NCBI GenBank assembly: GCA_035256085.1
Contig: DATEYP010000155.1
Location: 1 to 6,618, forward strand
DNA from: UBA6901 sp035256085
GTDB taxonomy: Bacteria > Pseudomonadota > Gammaproteobacteria > Acidiferrobacterales > UBA6901
Length of the DNA: 6,618 nt
Direction: 5' to 3'
Position numbers and translations under genes: made by a program. This document shows, piece after piece, positions 3,774-6,618 of the stretch. A model generated the notes under the pieces. It searched no databases and had not been told where the DNA came from. It was given only the letters and a program-made list of their open reading frames with translations. Within the stretch, counting starts at the first letter, position 1; every line of letters begins with the position of its first letter.

Positions 3774-6618
3774 TCAGCCCGGCAGCGCCGCGACCTTGAC
3801 GTGTTGCGCGCGCAGGCTGGCAAGTGCAGATTCGCATTGCCGCACCCGCTCGTTCATTTGCTCGACCACCTGCTTTGGCGCGTGCGCGACAAACTCGCTG
3901 TTCTCGAGTTTTGTCGCTGCCTTCCGGAGTTCCTTTTCGGTTTTATCTATTTCCTTTGTCAGTCGCTCGAGCTCGGCATTTCTGTTGATTACCGATCCCA
4001 GCGGGACGAGTACTTGCATGTTGCCGACCAGCGCGGTCGCTGATTCCGGCGCCGCATCGCCGGCATTGAGCCAGGTGAGTGATTCAGTGCGGGCAAGCGT
4101 TGCGATGAAAGGCTGGTAGCGGTTTAGCAGTGACTGCTCGGCGGCCGAGCCGTTTTGGAACAAAACCGGCAGGAGTTTCGCCGGGGAAATATTCATTTCG
4201 CCGCGAATGTTGCGAACGCCGGCGATCACGCTCATGACCCAGCGCATTTCCTCGACCGACTGGCGATCGATGGCGGCGCTGTCGGTCTGCGGATAGGGCG
4301 CACGCATGATGGTCGATCCGGTTTTCCCCGCCAGGGCGGCGACGTGTTGCCAGATTTCCTCGGTGATGAACGGTGTGATCGGGTGCAAGAGGCGCAACAG
4401 CGTCTCTAACACCTGCACCAGGGTGCGGCGTGTACCGCGCTGCGCCGCCGCGCTCGCCTTGGGGTCGTTGAGCACTACTTTGGAGAGCTCCAGATACCAG
4501 TCACAGTACTCGTTCCAGGTGAAGCCGTAGATCGCCTGCGCAGCGAGGTCGAAGCGATATTCCCTGAATGCCGTATCCACTTCCGCCGCTACTTCGTTCA
4601 GACGCGAGACAATCCAGCGGTCGGCGGCGTTCAGTTCGAGGGAATGAAGATTTTCACCAGTCACCTCTCCCTGGGCCCTCACCCCCATCCCCTCTCCCGC
4701 AGGGAGAGGGGGGCGAGCCGAGGGCGCTTGCGCGCCGTCTTTATAAGATTGGCCGCAGTCCTGCCCCTCGGTGTTCATGAGCACGTAGCGCGCCGCGTTC
4801 CACAGCTTGTTGCAGAAGTTTCGGTAGCCCTCGACACGGTTGAGGTCGAATTTGATGTCGCGCCCTTGCGTGGCTTGCGAGGCGAAGGTAAAGCGCAGCG
4901 CGTCGGTGCCGAAGGCCGGGACGCCGGCCGGGAATTCCTTGCGCGTCGCCTGTTCGATTTTCTTGGCCATCTGCGGCTGCATCAGGCCGCTGGTGCGTTT
5001 CTTTACCAGCGCTTCGAGATCGATGCCATCGATGAGATCGATGGGGTCGAGCACGTTGCCCTTGGACTTGGACATCTTCTGGCCGTGCGCGTCGCGCACC
5101 AGGCCGTGGATGTAGACCTCCTTGAACGGCACCTCGTCCATGAACTTCATGCCCATCATCACCATGCGCGCCACCCAGAAGAAAATGATGTCGAAGCCGG
5201 TAACCAGCACGCTCGTCGGATAAAAGGCTTTGAGTTCCGCTGTCTGCTTCGGCCAGCCGAGGGTCGAGAACGGCCACAGCGCCGAGGAGAACCAGGTATC
5301 GAGCACGTCCTCGTCCTGTTTCAGCGCCACGTTCGCTGCCAGTTTGTGTTTGGCGCGCACTTCGGTTTCGCTGCGGCCGACATAGAACTTCCCCTGATCG
5401 TCATACCACGCCGGGATGCGATGGCCCCACCAGATCTGGCGCGAGATGCACCAGTCCTGGATGTTGCGCATCCACTCGTAGTAGGTCTTGTTCCAGTTTT
5501 CGGGAATGAACTTGATGCGGCCGTCTTCGACCACTTTGGTTGCGACTTCCGCCAGCGGGCCGGCCTTCACGTACCACTGATCGGTCAGGAATGGCTCAAC
5601 CACGGCGCCTGAGCGGTCGCCGCGCGGCACCATGAGCTTGTGCGGCTTCACCTCGGCCAGCAGCCCGGCGGTTTCGAGATCGGCGACGATCAGCTTGCGT
5701 GCTTCGAAGCGGTCAAGGCCTCGGTATTTCTCGGGGATGCCGATATCAGTGGCCATGTCGATAACGTCCAATACCATGTTCTTCGCATAGCGCAGGTCTT
5801 CCTGAACCATCGGCCAGTCTTTGTCGCTTACAACCTTCGCGTCTTTGGTGAAGATGCAGAACATCGGCAGATTATGACGCTTGCCGACTTCATAATCGTT
5901 GAAGTCATGGGCCGGAGTGATCTTGACGCAGCCAGAGCCGAAGTCTTTGTCGACATACTCATCTTTGATAATTGGTATCTCGCGACCAGTGATCGGTAGG
6001 CGGATTCTCTTTCCAACGAATTGCTTGTATCGCTCATCTTCTGGATTTACCGCAACAGCTGAGTCTCCAAGCATGGTCTCAGGACGCGTTGTCGCAACGA
6101 TTAACTCGCCGCTGCCATCAGCCAGTGGGTAACGGATATGCCACATCGACCCCTGTTCCTCCTCGGAAACCACTTCGAGGTCGGATACCGCGGTGTGCAG
6201 CACCGGGTCCCAGTTGACGAGGCGCTTGCCGCGATAGATCAGGCCTTCATCGAAGAGCCGCACGAACACTTCCGTTACGGACTCGGACATCTCCGGGTCC
6301 ATGGTGAAGCGTTCGCGCGACCAGTCGAGCGAGGCGCCCATGCGCCGCAGCTGACGCGTTATGTTGCCGCCGGATTCGGTCTTCCAGTTCCACGCGCGTT
6401 CAATGAATTTTTCGCGCCCGAGATCGTGGCGGGTCTTGCCTTCGGCGTTGAGTTGGCGCTCGACTACCATCTGGGTCGCGATGCCGGCGTGATCGGTGCC
6501 CGGCTGCCACAGGGTGTTGTCGCCACGCATGCGGTGCCAGCGCGTCAGTGCATCCATCACGGTGTTGTTGAACGCATGCCCCATGTGCAGGCTGCCGGTG
6601 ACATTCGGCGGCGGGATC
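3774..6618 (-). CDS. valS: Valine--tRNA ligase (ValRS), N-terminus beyond right window edge
   Basis: This class Ia aminoacyl-tRNA synthetase charges tRNA(Val) and hydrolyses mischarged Thr-tRNA(Val). The frame enters at 6617 (IPPPNVTGSLHMGH...) and stops at TGA 3774-3776, giving 947 visible residues. By comparison with E. coli ValRS (951 aa) about 38 N-terminal residues are missing, so Met at 6584 is inside the HIGH motif and is not the start. Landmarks are HMGH (6576-6587), GTDHAGIATQ, the CP1 editing-domain signatures TTRPET (6075-6092) and GCVKITPAHDFNDYEVG, WCISRQIWWGHRIPAWY, and KMSKS (5064-5078). An anticodon-binding helical domain (ADRWIVSRL onward) follows, then a C-terminal coiled coil (ELERLTKEIDKTEKELRKA). 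All catalytic signatures are intact. One oddity is a ~41-residue stretch between NTEGQDCG and AADRW where E. coli has 9, part of which is encoded by a palindromic repeat. The total length would be about 985 residues. The small gene 83 bases downstream is probably in the same transcript. Confidence 0.97.
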   Translation of the reverse strand, partial: IPPPNVTGSLHMGHAFNNTVMDALTRWHRMRGDNTLWQPGTDHAGIATQMVVERQLNAEGKTRHDLGREKFIERAWNWKTESGGNITRQLRRMGASLDWSRERFTMDPEMSESVTEVFVRLFDEGLIYRGKRLVNWDPVLHTAVSDLEVVSEEEQGSMWHIRYPLADGSGELIVATTRPETMLGDSAVAVNPEDERYKQFVGKRIRLPITGREIPIIKDEYVDKDFGSGCVKITPAHDFNDYEVGKRHNLPMFCIFTKDAKVVSDKDWPMVQEDLRYAKNMVLDVIDMATDIGIPEKYRGLDRFEARKLIVADLETAGLLAEVKPHKLMVPRGDRSGAVVEPFLTDQWYVKAGPLAEVATKVVEDGRIKFIPENWNKTYYEWMRNIQDWCISRQIWWGHRIPAWYDDQGKFYVGRSETEVRAKHKLAANVALKQDEDVLDTWFSSALWPFSTLGWPKQTAELKAFYPTSVLVTGFDIIFFWVARMVMMGMKFMDEVPFKEVYIHGLVRDAHGQKMSKSKGNVLDPIDLIDGIDLEALVKKRTSGLMQPQMAKKIEQATRKEFPAGVPAFGTDALRFTFASQATQGRDIKFDLNRVEGYRNFCNKLWNAARYVLMNTEGQDCGQSYKDGAQAPSARPPLPAGEGMGVRAQGEVTGENLHSLELNAADRWIVSRLNEVAAEVDTAFREYRFDLAAQAIYGFTWNEYCDWYLELSKVVLNDPKASAAAQRGTRRTLVQVLETLLRLLHPITPFITEEIWQHVAALAGKTGSTIMRAPYPQTDSAAIDRQSVEEMRWVMSVIAGVRNIRGEMNISPAKLLPVLFQNGSAAEQSLLNRYQPFIATLARTESLTWLNAGDAAPESATALVGNMQVLVPLGSVINRNAELERLTKEIDKTEKELRKAATKLENSEFVAHAPKQVVEQMNERVRQCESALASLRAQHVKVAALPG
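4675..4725. repeat. GC-rich palindromic repeat inserted in frame within valS
   Basis: A perfect 10-bp stem, CCCCTCTCCC (4689-4698) and GGGAGAGGGG (4702-4711) around a 3-base loop, is flanked by outer arms GCCCTC (4675-4680) and GAGGGC (4720-4725). The span is 51 bases, i.e. 17 codons, so the frame is kept. A further small hairpin, GGCGC/GCGCC (4723-4727 with 4732-4736), abuts it. Read in the valS frame it gives PSARPPLPAGEGMGVRA, a low-complexity Pro/Gly/Ala peptide unlike ValRS. The sequence type (CACCCCCATCCCCTCTCCC...GGGAGAGGGG) matches, from memory, a family of short intergenic palindromes common in proteobacterial genomes. Only one copy is in this window, so dispersal here is inferred. 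Confidence 0.75.

Noticed and set aside
3691..3837. N-terminal extension of the small - strand gene to ATG 3837
   Set aside because: It would overlap valS by 64 bases in another frame, and the residues (MRICTCQPARATRQGRG...) look like a shadow of the valS coiled-coil end.
3358..4119. + strand open frame (253 codons) across the small gene and the valS 3' end
   Set aside because: It spans two opposite-strand genes and changes composition midway. It has no domain and no ribosome-binding site that I could support.
4644..5612. Long + strand open frame (322 codons) opposite valS
   Set aside because: It is antisense to an unmistakable ValRS frame. Its His/Arg/Ala/Val-rich, low-complexity product is what the complement of GC-rich codons gives, and there is no recognisable domain.

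Overview
The window looks like a piece of a GC-rich gammaproteobacterial chromosome. This is judged from protein resemblance: RlmKL, AroF-type DAHP synthase and ValRS all read like the gammaproteobacterial forms. The domain mix and the small intergenic repeats would fit an environmental, perhaps sulfur-oxidising (Chromatiales-like) lineage, but that placement is an inference with low confidence.

Layout. On the + strand: the 3' end of rlmL (23S rRNA methyltransferase, cut by the left edge); a 295-base spacer almost filled by a repeat element with inverted ends and a tandem 10-bp unit; a complete class I DAHP synthase gene (aroF-type); and, after 66 bases, a complete gene for a protein with two cyclic-nucleotide-binding domains fused to a C-terminal rhodanese domain. 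A second, shorter copy of the repeat element, in the same orientation, then sits between the converging gene ends. On the - strand: a small conserved-looking hypothetical gene (111 aa) and, upstream of it, a nearly complete valS whose first ~38 codons lie beyond the right edge.

The genes are mostly housekeeping: rRNA modification, entry to aromatic amino acid synthesis, and tRNA(Val) charging with editing. The cNMP-cNMP-rhodanese protein is the one likely sensory or sulfur-linked component, and its ligand and target cannot be told from the sequence.

The unusual content is repeat biology. (1) Two copies of a MITE-like element built from the decamer ATCTGCGTTY lie in the two largest spacers. 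(2) A GC-rich palindromic repeat of a different family lies in frame inside valS. It accounts for much of a ~32-residue insertion between the catalytic core and the anticodon-binding domain. (3) GC content falls locally in the valS editing-domain region. I see no transposase, CRISPR array, tRNA or rRNA gene, and no complete novel defence or metabolic system.
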